NCBI RefSeq assembly: GCF_002929305.1
Contig: NZ_PJIO01000012.1
Coordinates: 51,497-115,496 of the forward strand
Length of the DNA: 64,000 nt
Reading direction: 5' to 3'
Source of the DNA: Arthrobacter sp. GMC3
GTDB lineage: Bacteria > Actinomycetota > Actinomycetes > Actinomycetales > Micrococcaceae
Under the pieces are notes generated by a model. It did no database searches. It was given only the letters and a program-made list of their open reading frames with translations, and was not told the DNA's origin. A program made the position numbers and the translations under genes. Positions 44,304-52,336 of this stretch are shown here, in pieces; the first letter of the stretch is position 1; each line of letters opens with the position of its first letter.

Positions 44304-45765
44304 GATGTCCTCCAGTGTGGCGCGGTCTGATGGGTGGGTTCTGTGGCGGGGACGCCGGCGGCCGCGGCTTCGGCCCAGATGAGGGGCGCGGAGAGCCTGG
44401 TTCAGAATTCGTCGAGGTGGTACTAGGTCGCGGCACGCCGGGACTCCCCGGCTGTGGTGGAGCCGGCGTAGTCTTCCCCGCCTGGGCGGGACTTCCCGTC
44501 GGCGGCGACTGGGGTGAGCGGGGCTGTCCAGATTTCTGCTGCCGCCCCGGAGCCGGTGGTGCCGATGGCTGCCCGGCACCCGCCGCGGTAGGAGACTGTG
44601 CGGCCGGAGCCTGCGGCGTCGCCGCCGCCCCGGGGCGTTGCTGGATCTTGGGTGCGTCAGGCGAGGAAGTCGAGCCCGACGCAGTGGAATCCTTCACGTG
44701 AGCGGTCTCCGGCTTCGTACTGGATTGCACCACCTTTGGGCTTTTTGCGCTGCTGCCGGAGGAGAGTATGCGGTGGCCACGGAGCTGTTGCCCCAGCTGC
44801 CGCCCGGCAAAGCTGGCCCCCGTGTGCGCAAGATGGCCACCACCAGCAGTCTGTGCCGCTGCCGCCAGTTCACCACCGGCGAACCCGACAAGTTTCAGAG
44901 CCATCAGCGGTGCCGCACAGGCCAACGTCATGCCCACGGCGCCGGCAGCCATCCCGGCAAAGGAAGTCGAATTCGCGTACAGCTTGACGGCCACGGCCAA
45001 AACAGTCGCGGCCAACGGTTTCGCGAGCAGCAGTGCAACGACGAGTTCGCACCACCGGCCCGCCCAGGATTTGGTCTTCTCCCACGGCATCAGCATCAGG
45101 GCGACCGGCGCGACCGCTGCCAGCACGATCAGGGCGAAGGAGCGGAAGATCATCGAACACATCAGGATGAACGCCAGCACCCAGACAATGAGAGTCGCCA
45201 AGACCGTGATGACGATGGTGCCGGTGATTTGGTCTCCTGTCGTGGCCTGCCCTCCGATCGGGCTGACAATCCAGGCCTGCCCGGACCCTGCTGGGCCCCG
45301 TTGGAACCCAAAGAGTCGCATGAAGACCACATACGGGTCTGACCCCATGGTGGCCAGCAAGGCTGTCGAGGCGCTGTCGCTGACATGGGTCAGTGCCTGC
45401 ATCAGATACACGGCCCCGCCAACGACGGGCACGGCAACGAAACCGCCGATCAGGGCCCGCCAGATCCGGCGTGGTTGCTGCGAGATGAAGCCAGAGACCA
45501 GTTGCAGGATCATGACAGCCACCAAAGGGGTCATCATGACCACAACCCACCAGCTCGTCAACCCCTGGACCGCCGTCCATTGCGAATCATCGACGTCGGA
45601 GACACCAAATGCGCCGGAGATGAAGGACCACAGCCAGGAGGCAATGCTTTCCAAGATCCCGGCAAAGAAGCCGCTAATGCTTGAATTGACGGTGTCCTTG
45701 GCCGCGGACACGATGCCGCAGCCCAGGGGCCACCATCCCCCAAACGTGCACTCCAGCGGTGGCAT
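44296..45765 (-). CDS. VirB6/TrbL-like membrane channel protein
   Basis: A 489-residue integral membrane protein. Residues up to about 315 have six or more hydrophobic helices (WWVVVMMTPLVAVMILQLVS, ITVLATLIVWVLAFILMCSM, and others). The last 150 residues are a proline/serine-rich disordered tail with PQ, SP and RP repeats. This layout, polytopic core and long hydrophilic tail, is that of VirB6/TrbL proteins forming the inner-membrane channel. Order in the operon, before SCO6880 and VirB4, agrees. Confidence 0.85.
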   Translation of the reverse strand: MPPLECTFGGWWPLGCGIVSAAKDTVNSSISGFFAGILESIASWLWSFISGAFGVSDVDDSQWTAVQGLTSWWVVVMMTPLVAVMILQLVSGFISQQPRRIWRALIGGFVAVPVVGGAVYLMQALTHVSDSASTALLATMGSDPYVVFMRLFGFQRGPAGSGQAWIVSPIGGQATTGDQITGTIVITVLATLIVWVLAFILMCSMIFRSFALIVLAAVAPVALMLMPWEKTKSWAGRWCELVVALLLAKPLAATVLAVAVKLYANSTSFAGMAAGAVGMTLACAAPLMALKLVGFAGGELAAAAQTAGGGHLAHTGASFAGRQLGQQLRGHRILSSGSSAKSPKVVQSSTKPETAHVKDSTASGSTSSPDAPKIQQRPGAAATPQAPAAQSPTAAGAGQPSAPPAPGRQQKSGQPRSPQSPPTGSPAQAGKTTPAPPQPGSPGVPRPSTTSTNSEPGSPRPSSGPKPRPPASPPQNPPIRPRHTGGHHD

Positions 45766-45774
45766 GACGGGCGC

Positions 45775-46062
45775 TCAGAACCCGAGGTGGAAGGCTGTCT
45801 GCGACCACAGGATGTAGCCGTTGATGCCGCCCAAGATTGCTGCGATCGGGCCGGTCCACAGCAGGATCATCCCGCCACCCGAGGCCAGCCGGGATGATTG
45901 GCTCAGTTTGCCGGCCAAAAGCATCGCAGCACCAATGATTGCGACAATGGCGATGACGATGAAGGCACCGAATAGGATTCCTCCACCAATCTGCTTGAGG
46001 GAGTCCAGAAACGGGAAATTGCTGTTGGGGACGATTCCGGGGTCCACGGGCGCGAAATTCAT
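45775..46062 (-). CDS. Small two-helix membrane protein of the transfer operon
   Basis: A 95-residue protein starting MNFAPVDPGIVPNSNF. Two hydrophobic helices (GGILFGAFIVIAIVAIIGAA and GGGMILLWTGPIAAILGGIN) are joined by a short basic loop. Position, size and topology fit a VirB2/TrbC-like pilin or a VirB3-like factor, but no processing site is obvious. An upstream frame to 46149 is open; the start used here is chosen because it begins the typical membrane protein. The next gene starts 10 bases after its stop. Confidence 0.75.
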   Translation of the reverse strand: MNFAPVDPGIVPNSNFPFLDSLKQIGGGILFGAFIVIAIVAIIGAAMLLAGKLSQSSRLASGGGMILLWTGPIAAILGGINGYILWSQTAFHLGF

Positions 46063-46164
46063 GACACTACTCCATCCGGATATTCGAGGCAGACCGTGCG
46101 TTTGCTTCTCCACTTCCATCGCCTCCCGGCGGGAAAGCGTATGACCCATGTTCGCCGTCGAACT

Positions 46165-47325
46165 TTAAGCAGCTGGCACCGGTCCGAGGAGTCTGAAGTA
46201 CTGGGTTCCGGGATTCCAACTCACGGGGTGAAGCAGTGTGCCCGCAGAGGGGTTCAAAGCGCTGTACATCATTCCGTCACCGGCGTAGATGCCGACATGA
46301 CCCCAGTGATTTGGCCCATCAGGGACCTGGACCACCAGATCCCCTGGCTGCGGCGCGGACGTAGCTTGCCCGGCCAGCCACTGTTCCGTGCGAGGCAACG
46401 CAATCCCTACCTGGACGTAGATCCACTGCACGTAACCGGAGCAGTCCCACGCCTTGACCGCCGTTCCACCCCACACATAGCTACCACCCACACCTTCTTG
46501 GGCATACCTGAGAATCGCTTGCCGAGTCGCGCTCAGGTTAGTCAGGACCGGCGCTGAGAAAGGGCCGTCTGAAGGGGCCGTTTGTACGCAGGTTTGCGGG
46601 GTGTCCGTCCCATCGATGGACGCCATGATGGCCAGTGCTGTCGGCGCCCACCGGTCATAGAGCTCCGGGAACGCGGACACCTGCACGGCCTGTGCCGCTT
46701 GTCCCAAACCCATTGACGTCCAGCCCGGAATGTCCAGAAGCCCAGGAGGTGAGCCGCGGTTGGGCCCCCGCGGACCACCAAAGAACGTTTCCGCATCATA
46801 GGCCGGAGTCATCAGCTTCTCGACGGTCCCCCACCCTGCGCTGGGGCGTTGTTGCGCTGACCCAAGGGAATCATGATCGTACCCCAGACCGTCATGGGGC
46901 ATACTCAACGATTCGGGCACGGCAGGATTGGCAAGCATCCTGAGCCCGGACTCTTGAAGAGCGACCATGATGGCAATCTGAATCCCCTTCGCCGGCACGC
47001 CCACGGAATGGCCCACGGAGATGTAGTTTCCCGCGATGCTTTGCTGCTGCGGGTCAAGTGTCAGGGATACGCCGTCGGGCCCCGGAACAGTCAAGCTTCC
47101 AATAACGTCACTCAGCGGTGCTGTTGTATGTGGGGCCGTTCCGGTGGACGCTGATTCCTGGGTTGTCGAGGTGCAGGCTGTGTTTGTACCCACGATCTGG
47201 GCAACGAGGATGGCGGTGCCGCCGAGCAGGACAGCCATCCCCACGGGGACCACCACAACCAGCGCGCCAAGGGCTCGCTGGATCAGTCGCGCTTTCGCCA
47301 TCGTGGCCAGAGCTGCCCCGGGCAT
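46165..47325 (-). CDS. NlpC/P60 peptidoglycan hydrolase with lytic-transglycosylase-like region
   Basis: A 386-residue cell-wall enzyme. One N-terminal membrane helix (ALGALVVVVPVGMAVLLGGT) is followed by a middle region with a lysozyme-like look (IQIAIMVALQESGLR, with a Glu) and a C-terminal NlpC/P60 domain: YVWGGTAVKAWDCSGYVQWI gives the catalytic Cys, and GHVGIYAGDG the His. It would open the wall for the conjugative channel, as VirB1-like enzymes do. The ATG at 47325 overlaps the TAA of the upstream gene by one base. Last residues VSWNPGTQYFRLLGPV complete the NlpC fold. Confidence 0.9.
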   Translation of the reverse strand: MPGAALATMAKARLIQRALGALVVVVPVGMAVLLGGTAILVAQIVGTNTACTSTTQESASTGTAPHTTAPLSDVIGSLTVPGPDGVSLTLDPQQQSIAGNYISVGHSVGVPAKGIQIAIMVALQESGLRMLANPAVPESLSMPHDGLGYDHDSLGSAQQRPSAGWGTVEKLMTPAYDAETFFGGPRGPNRGSPPGLLDIPGWTSMGLGQAAQAVQVSAFPELYDRWAPTALAIMASIDGTDTPQTCVQTAPSDGPFSAPVLTNLSATRQAILRYAQEGVGGSYVWGGTAVKAWDCSGYVQWIYVQVGIALPRTEQWLAGQATSAPQPGDLVVQVPDGPNHWGHVGIYAGDGMMYSALNPSAGTLLHPVSWNPGTQYFRLLGPVPAA

Positions 47326-48047
47326 TAGTAGACGATTCTGCTGGCCGCGGTGTAAAAACCTGCCAGTGCGCAACGATGCGTCGGGGCAGTTGCAGCCGGC
47401 GGGCAGTTCACCATGACACTGACTGGAACCCTGTAAGCAGCCTCGTGGGGATCCGCCGTGGAGCGGTCGGTGACGCTGACCGTCATGGTGCAGACATGCA
47501 GCCCAACCCATGGGGCCGGGTAGTCCCGATATTGCGCCAGTTCATTGTCGCAACTGGATTGAATGACTGTGGCCGTCCGGTAGGCGCCATAGGCGGAAAG
47601 TTGGGCGAAGGCTGCGGAGTTGATGCCCGTTCCCTCGAACTCCTGCGTATACACGGTGAGCGGGTTCGAACCATCGGCGAGGACAACCCACCAACTGCGC
47701 ACATGTGCATAGACCTGCGTATAGCTTGAGGTCCGTGTATCCCACGTGTAGAGCGCACGGGCAGTGTCCTCTGCATACTTCTGGAAATCGAGGGTCTGAA
47801 GCTCTCCCGGCGACACCGCCACATCAACCGGTGCCACGGTTACGACAGCGGCAGAACCTGGTCCTGCTGCCGCCTGGCTGGCCGGGGACGGGGATATCGG
47901 AACACTCGTTGCCCGTTGGGATGTGCCTGTGCCTGGTAGCAAAAACAATGCCATGACTACGGCCACCAGAACTCCCAGCAGTGCGATCAGGAACCACTGC
48001 CGCCGGGAACGGGGCAGGTAACCTTTCCCTGCCGATACTCCACGCAT
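47325..48047 (-). CDS. VirB8/TcpC-like membrane-anchored transfer protein
   Basis: A 240-residue protein with a basic N-terminus, one membrane helix (WFLIALLGVLVAVVMALFLL), a proline/alanine linker and a soluble C-terminal domain. That domain (FQKYAEDTARALYTWDTRTS, then AYGAYRTATVIQ) has the NTF2-like look of VirB8/TcpC proteins that assemble the channel. The start at 48047 is set by AAAGGAGG 8 bases upstream, one of the best ribosome binding sites in the element; an ATG 21 bases earlier lies before it. It is the first gene of the secretion operon. Confidence 0.75.
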   Translation of the reverse strand: MRGVSAGKGYLPRSRRQWFLIALLGVLVAVVMALFLLPGTGTSQRATSVPISPSPASQAAAGPGSAAVVTVAPVDVAVSPGELQTLDFQKYAEDTARALYTWDTRTSSYTQVYAHVRSWWVVLADGSNPLTVYTQEFEGTGINSAAFAQLSAYGAYRTATVIQSSCDNELAQYRDYPAPWVGLHVCTMTVSVTDRSTADPHEAAYRVPVSVMVNCPPAATAPTHRCALAGFYTAASRIVY

Positions 48048-48260
48048 TGGAAAACCTCCTTTACCCATCCATGCAGCAAAGGAGGCTCCAGCGTATGACC
48101 CGGCCGTGGCGGATCTGCGGCAACATACCCAAGCCAGGCCACGCCGTCATTCACGTCCCAACGACGCGGGTGCAGGCCGTCACTGTCGACAGGGCATTTT
48201 TGGAGCACAACTGCGCTAAACGTGCCTACGGCCCTGGCCTTGGGGCTAGAGGGTAATGAC

Positions 48261-49154
48261 CTATGCCGGTTGTGACATCCGAATGACCCTCAGAGCTACT
48301 AGGTACAGCGCCCGGGCGCGCCCGATCTGCACGGCGACGTACCGAGGCGTGACGTTGGTCTTGGCCGCAATGACGGGGAGGGCAGCAAGCCTTTCGGCTC
48401 CGCTCAACCGGGGAGCCACGATTGTGGCCGCGATGGCGCGGTGCAGCTCGGTGGGCAGGCAGCTCGAGGCACTCACGCCCAGGACAACCGCCTTTGCCTC
48501 GTCGGAGTCCACCACGGCCAGTGCGTTCCTGACCGTGATGGCCACTTGTCGCACGAACTTCAAGTCCCTGCGCGCCCTGCGATAGGCCGGACTGTCAGCA
48601 CGGTCAATACGAGTGGTCGCTATGCCGTTGCTGTCGTCATAGTCATTCAAAAGAAGGAACATGGCTGAGCCCCAGGCTTCTTCGCCAGCGCACATTCGAG
48701 CCAGCTTCAGGACATTGATCGCCCATTCCCGATCGGCAACACCGGCAGGCTCCGCCACCGCCTCCTGTGGCCGGTCGAAGGCCGGGTGGTTGTCGGACTC
48801 CTCCGTGAAGAGGGGAACCGTGTAGCGGGCAGATGCTTTGGCGATGTGAGCTGTGCAAACGTTTTTGGCGATGCCCTGGACCCATGCGCCGAAACGTATG
48901 CCGGGCAGAGGTTGGTATTGTCCCCGCGATACTCCAGACCACACGGCAACGCGAATGTCCTGAAGGACGTCTTCCATCTCGTTGGGGCATCCGGCCCGGG
49001 CTAGGCGTGAGCGAACGAACCGGGAAATATCGTCCACGGCGGTCATGACATCTTCGCCGCGGATGACACGGTGGTTGACCGTTAGGTCCGGCTTGAAATC
49101 GGCCGGAAGTTGGTCTTTACGTTGGAGTGTTCGAGCTGATGTATAAGAGACCAT
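48261..49154 (-). CDS. Sigma-70 region 2-like (ECF-type) protein
   Basis: A 297-residue protein. Residues 38-100 match sigma region 2: DDISRFVRSRLARAGCPNEM then EDVLQDIRVAVWSGV, then IRFGAWVQGIAKNVCTAHIA, the helix that recognises the -10 box. The C-terminal part (AAKTNVTPRYVAVQIGRARA) resembles region 4, a helix-turn-helix for the -35 box. It could be an element-encoded sigma factor driving the transfer operon, which begins 200 bases downstream on the same strand. The start at 49154 is the longest; MTAVDDISRF at 49046 is possible. Confidence 0.7.
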   Translation of the reverse strand: MVSYTSARTLQRKDQLPADFKPDLTVNHRVIRGEDVMTAVDDISRFVRSRLARAGCPNEMEDVLQDIRVAVWSGVSRGQYQPLPGIRFGAWVQGIAKNVCTAHIAKASARYTVPLFTEESDNHPAFDRPQEAVAEPAGVADREWAINVLKLARMCAGEEAWGSAMFLLLNDYDDSNGIATTRIDRADSPAYRRARRDLKFVRQVAITVRNALAVVDSDEAKAVVLGVSASSCLPTELHRAIAATIVAPRLSGAERLAALPVIAAKTNVTPRYVAVQIGRARALYLVALRVIRMSQPA

Positions 49155-49353
49155 CGTCGTCTTCGTTCAAGAAAAACTGCACACTATGGGGTCGGCCCCT
49201 ATGCCGTCCGATTGGGGCGACGGCGTTGCGGCCCAGATGGCTTCCAGCGCAGGTGCCAGAATCCGAAAGATGATATTAACTAGTGTCATCACACGATTTG
49301 CCCATGTCAACGGGGTCTATGTAAACCTGTGGATAAAGGAGCAGAATAGAGAC
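49155..49353. promoter_or_regulatory. Divergent control region
   Basis: About 200 bases between the sigma-like gene (minus) and the winged-helix gene (plus). It contains an AT-richer stretch with TTAACTAGTG and AAAGGAG 12 bases before the plus-strand ATG. It must hold promoters for both genes; no clear operator is seen by eye. Confidence 0.5.
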
Positions 49354-49716
49354 ATGCCTAAGATCACGCACCCAGTAGATTTGGCTTGGACCTCCGACGT
49401 GGAAGCCGCCATTGAGGCTTTTGGCAATCGTGGGCGCAACGAAATAATCCGGTTCTTAGAGGAACACGGCCCAGTACCGCGTGGCGATATTGTGGACGCC
49501 GTGAGCCCCGGGGAGGCGAGTGTTGCCCAGCATCTGCTCGCCCTCGAAAAGACCGGCGTCCTAATCGTGGACATCGTCCAAGGCCGCCGCCACGGCAGGT
49601 CCCCCCGCTATTCCGTAGACGACGACCGAATCACGGTACTACTGGAGGCTCATCAGGACTATCTACGTAATCGCCAACAGCCTCTGCCCCAGGAGGCTGG
49701 GGGAGATCGCGATTGA
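49354..49716 (+). CDS. ArsR-like winged-helix regulator
   Basis: A 120-residue DNA-binding protein. The core reads RGRNEIIRFLEEHGPVPRGD then IVDAVSPGEASVAQHLLALE, then KTGVLIV, the helix-turn-helix and wing of ArsR-type regulators. No metal-binding cysteines are present. The start MPKITHPVDLAW at 49354 follows AAAGGAG; the longer frame has no support. Its last 86 bases overlap, tail to tail, the end of the EspR-like gene on the other strand. It likely switches the transfer or excision genes. Confidence 0.8.
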   Translation: MPKITHPVDLAWTSDVEAAIEAFGNRGRNEIIRFLEEHGPVPRGDIVDAVSPGEASVAQHLLALEKTGVLIVDIVQGRRHGRSPRYSVDDDRITVLLEAHQDYLRNRQQPLPQEAGGDRD

Positions 49717-50140
49717 GATGTTCGGCAATGGTTTCAAGCGACTCAGGTGAAACGTCCCCCAGGGTTTGTTGTACGAATGCCTTCACGTTGGCCGCCCGCA
49801 TTGACTGGACAGATTCACGTTGCTCCCACGCGACTTCGGGAGTTTCCATGTCTTCGACAACCAACAGGTAATCAGGGCTGACGTTGAAATAGTCAGCCAA
49901 GGCCGCTAGCAACGGCCTGTCATGGATGAGGCTACCGTTGCCATCTTTCATGTAGAACCACCGCGCCCTAGACATCTTCAGTCCACGGACTGCCAGCGCT
50001 CCACTGATTTCCCGAAAACTCACTGGCTGCCCACGCTCAGCAAGAACACCTTCGAGAAGAATCTCAAGCCTTTGGGAAAGCTCTCCTTGCGGTGTGCGTC
50101 CAGGCCCCGGGGCTGCGGTAGGTCCTTCCTGGTCCGTCAT
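49631..50140 (-). CDS. EspR-like repressor next to the integrase end
   Basis: A 169-residue helix-turn-helix protein: FREISGALAVRGLKMSRARW then FYMKDGNGSL, then LLAALADYFNVSPDYLLVVE, with the C-terminal helix SVQSMRAANVKAFVQQTLGD. This is the EspR pattern, also seen in the regulator at 33270-33872. The start at 50140 follows GGAGGGTA; the frame upstream of it is not coding. It is divergent from Xis-Int and so is well placed to repress excision, as an immunity repressor would. It overlaps the winged-helix gene tail to tail by 86 bases. Confidence 0.8.
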   Translation of the reverse strand: MTDQEGPTAAPGPGRTPQGELSQRLEILLEGVLAERGQPVSFREISGALAVRGLKMSRARWFYMKDGNGSLIHDRPLLAALADYFNVSPDYLLVVEDMETPEVAWEQRESVQSMRAANVKAFVQQTLGDVSPESLETIAEHLNRDLPQPPGAEAVGDYVDSPDEPPVVP

Positions 50141-50565
50141 TACCCTCCGATCCAAATCTTGTGGCTTCCTCAAGTATCGTCTGGGACTTTGAGCGCGACA
50201 AGCTACCCGAGGTTTTGCCGTTTCTGCGAAACAACTGCTTCCTACGACCTGATTTAGAGGTTCACGGCATTCGGTTCCGCTGAACCAAATGATGCCCCTC
50301 CCTTCCGTCCCCCGGGCAGGGGTCAGCCTACGGCTGCGGATCCTACAACCGCCCCTGAAAATCTTGTATCTATTGAGGCTCGTCAAGTCTTCAAATCTGA
50401 AGCGCGATTGCGGATCGGGCCACAGCAACAATCAGAGGAGACCAGCTGCAAATCTAGTAACTGTGGATGCCGCTCAACGACTCCTGACTCCCCATCCAAA
50501 GTCATGCAATTTTGATGGGTATATGCCATGGAATGATGAATGCCGCACAATCAAGGAGACCCCCA
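50141..50565. promoter_or_regulatory. Divergent promoter region between repressor and Xis
   Basis: About 425 bases with no gene. It must hold the promoter of the EspR-like repressor (minus) and of Xis-Int (plus), with AAGGAG before the Xis ATG. No perfect operator repeat is seen by eye. Confidence 0.5.
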
Positions 50566-50781
50566 ATGACCGATCAGCCAGCCGACTCAACAACCACCCA
50601 AGCCTTCACTGAAGAGTGGCTGTCCCCGACAGAGATCTGCCGTGAGCTGCAGATCCCACTACCAACCTTTTACCAGTGGCGTTCGAGGGGAATCGGTCCT
50701 CACGCTTACAAGATCGGGCGGCACGTTCGCGTTAGCCGGACGGATCTGAATGCCTGGATTTCACTCCAATCGGAGACATAA
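50566..50781 (+). CDS. xis: Excisionase (MerR-like HTH)
   Basis: A 71-residue protein: EEWLSPTEICRELQIPLPTF then YQWRSRGIGPHAYKIGRHVR, then VSRTDLNAWI, the winged-helix fold of Xis and other small recombination-directionality factors. It would bend the ends of the element and turn the integrase toward excision. The ATG at 50566 follows AAGGAG at a normal distance; the frame upstream is not used. It lies 24 bases before the integrase gene, forming a classic xis-int pair. Confidence 0.9.
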   Translation: MTDQPADSTTTQAFTEEWLSPTEICRELQIPLPTFYQWRSRGIGPHAYKIGRHVRVSRTDLNAWISLQSET

Positions 50782-50805
50782 CCGCTATAACAAGGAGCTC
50801 ATCAG

Positions 50806-52158
50806 ATGAGTAGACAACCCCTCCCTCTCGGCGCGTGGGGATCCATCCACACCAAACGTTCGTCAGCCAAGTCGTGGCTAGCAGAATCTCGATACCGCGA
50901 TATGGATGGAAAAGTTCGCAGGGTGGAGGCCCGCGGACCGTCCGCGGCTGCTGCCCGTCGGGAATTGCAACAGAAGCTCGCCAACCGGAAGACCCCGCGA
51001 TTCGGCTTGGTCACCAGTGCCGATAAGATCGACCGCCTCATTGAGATCTTTCTTGTTGACCTGGAGGCATCCGACAGGGCAGATCGCACCAAAGACAAAT
51101 ATGCCTACATGGTGAAGAAGCACATCTCCCCCCGGATCGGCTCGGTCAGAGTTGGTGAGGCCACCTCTGGTCTGGTTGACCAGTTCATTCGCTCAATTGT
51201 TGAAGATTCTGGGCCATCCACCGCCAGGACTTGTGGCGCCGTGCTCTCCTGGATGTTCAAGGTCGCCCTGCGCCACGACGCAGTCGTCGTCAACCCCGTC
51301 CTCGGAGTATCAATTCCTCGGCTTCGTACGAAGAAGCCTCAGGCCCTGGATGCAGAGCAGTATCAAGACCTACGGAGAAAACTCATTGCGTGGGAACGAG
51401 CTTCGACGCTTGGCCGGCCGCGTTCACAGGAGCTCCATGAAATAGCGGACGGTTTGGTCGCCCTGGGTGTTCGGCCGGGGGAGCTCTTCTCGCTTCTTTG
51501 GGAAGACCTTGATGTGGAAGCCGACCCTCCAACTATCTTCATTCACACCACAGTTATCAGAACCACCGTTGGCGGCGTCAGAATCCAAGATCATCCAAAG
51601 ACCCGACATGGCATCCGCCAGCTCACGGTCCCTGATTTCCTGGTCAGGCAGCTTCGCAAGCGCCGTCTCCGCCAATCAAGATCAGCAATACCCAACCCAC
51701 TGGACCTGATCTACCCGTCCTCCACCGGTACTGTGATGGATGCGAACAACGTGGGCAAAATCTGGCGCGTAGCGTCGGACGCCATCGGGTACGACTGGGT
51801 GACACTGAAGACCTTTAGGAAAACCAACGCGACTATGATTGCGAGGACCATGGGGGCCGAGGCTGCCGCCTACCAGGCCGGCCATTCTAAGGTGTCCATG
51901 ACCCAGGCGCACTACATTGAAGAACGCCGTGGGGCTTTGGACACCAGGTCCGCCGTTGACGCCTTCAAGCCGCAACGCAAGTCTGGACCGAAGCATGAGC
52001 AAGTCCAAACAGTTGAGGATCAGGCTCAACAAGGGGGCGCACCCGCCCCAGACCTGACTGCGCCAGTCTCACTGCCGGAGGCTGACAAGTCTCCACTTTT
52101 GGAGGATCATGAGCCTCATGAAGACCCTCCAAAAACAGCGGAAACTAGCGGCAAATAA
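50806..52158 (+). CDS. int: Tyrosine-type site-specific integrase
   Basis: A 450-residue recombinase. The N-terminal 65 residues form an arm-binding domain, followed by a core-binding domain (FLVDLEASDRADRTKDKYAY) and the catalytic domain. Catalytic residues seen are R223 (GVRPGEL), R338 (TFRKT), H360 (AGHSKVS) and nucleophile Y370 (QAHY). The usual His of the HxxR box is K335 here (KTFR), as in many actinobacterial integrases. It would join CCCCGCTTTACAAG in the tRNA-Thr anticodon arm to its copy on the excised circle. The octamer repeats just downstream are its likely arm sites. The C-terminal 70 residues are a hydrophilic extension. Confidence 0.95.
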   Translation: MSRQPLPLGAWGSIHTKRSSAKSWLAESRYRDMDGKVRRVEARGPSAAAARRELQQKLANRKTPRFGLVTSADKIDRLIEIFLVDLEASDRADRTKDKYAYMVKKHISPRIGSVRVGEATSGLVDQFIRSIVEDSGPSTARTCGAVLSWMFKVALRHDAVVVNPVLGVSIPRLRTKKPQALDAEQYQDLRRKLIAWERASTLGRPRSQELHEIADGLVALGVRPGELFSLLWEDLDVEADPPTIFIHTTVIRTTVGGVRIQDHPKTRHGIRQLTVPDFLVRQLRKRRLRQSRSAIPNPLDLIYPSSTGTVMDANNVGKIWRVASDAIGYDWVTLKTFRKTNATMIARTMGAEAAAYQAGHSKVSMTQAHYIEERRGALDTRSAVDAFKPQRKSGPKHEQVQTVEDQAQQGGAPAPDLTAPVSLPEADKSPLLEDHEPHEDPPKTAETSGK

Positions 52159-52164
52159 CGAAAA

Positions 52165-52196
52165 TGGAGAGTTAATCTGGAGAGTTTGTGGAGAGT
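52165..52196. repeat. Candidate integrase arm-type sites, right (three copies)
   Basis: TGGAGAGT occurs at 52165-52172, 52178-52185 and 52189-52196, at spacings of 13 and 11 bases, starting 6 bases after the integrase stop. Two more copies are at the left end (898-927). Regular spacing close to a helix turn fits a protein-binding array. Confidence 0.65.
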
Positions 52197-52203
52197 TAAG
52201 GAC

Positions 52204-52227
52204 GAATGGCCCCTTTCGGGGCCATTC
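52204..52227. terminator. Hairpin terminator between integrase and tRNA-Thr
   Basis: GAATGGCCCC (52204-52213) pairs perfectly with 52218-52227 over a TTTC loop. It would end integrase transcription or the convergent tRNA transcript. The T-run is poor. Confidence 0.75.
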
Positions 52228-52263
52228 TCACTTCCAAAATCCCTGTAAATCCGGGCTTTTTGG

Positions 52264-52336
52264 GCCCCCTATCAGATTCGAACTGATGACCCCCGCTTTA
52301 CAAGAGCGGTGCTCTGGCCAGCTGAGCTAAGGAGGC
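52264..52336 (-). tRNA. tRNA-Thr (anticodon TGT), insertion target
   Basis: A full cloverleaf can be drawn from 52336 down: acceptor GCCTCCT with AGGGGGC (one G-U pair), D-arm GCTC/GAGC, anticodon stem CCGCT/AGCGG around CTTGTAA (anticodon TGT), variable GGGTC, T-arm ATCAG/CTGAT around TTCGAAT. CA but not a full CCA follows the discriminator C. The 3' half, from the anticodon loop on, lies on the element side, so it was probably supplied by the element and restores the gene. It is the right attachment site. Confidence 0.95.
52291..52304. other. Right attachment core inside tRNA-Thr
   Basis: CCCCGCTTTACAAG (plus strand) covers the 3' anticodon stem and anticodon loop of the tRNA and repeats 803-816 exactly and in the same orientation. 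This is the proposed crossover region of the element. Confidence 0.7.

Larger units (their letters stand above)
803..52304. mobile_element. Integrated conjugative element of about 51.5 kb at tRNA-Thr
   Basis: The proposed limits are two copies of CCCCGCTTTACAAG (803-816 and 52291-52304). The right copy is part of the tRNA-Thr gene, beside a tyrosine integrase and an excisionase. Between the limits lie all parts of a conjugative element: MobF relaxase, coupling protein, VirB4 ATPase, VirB6-like and NlpC/P60 proteins, SSB, antirestriction protein, regulators, Int and Xis, plus a block of defence genes. There is no clear replication initiator. The right limit is well supported. The left limit rests on the 14-base repeat and the arm-type repeats at 898-927, and lacks a tRNA 3' half outside it. 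Confidence 0.75.

Noticed and set aside
47987..48208. Minus-strand frame of 73 residues (GVAWLGYVAADPP) upstream of the VirB8-like gene
   Set aside because: It overlaps the well-supported start of that gene by about 60 bases and has no ribosome binding site of its own.
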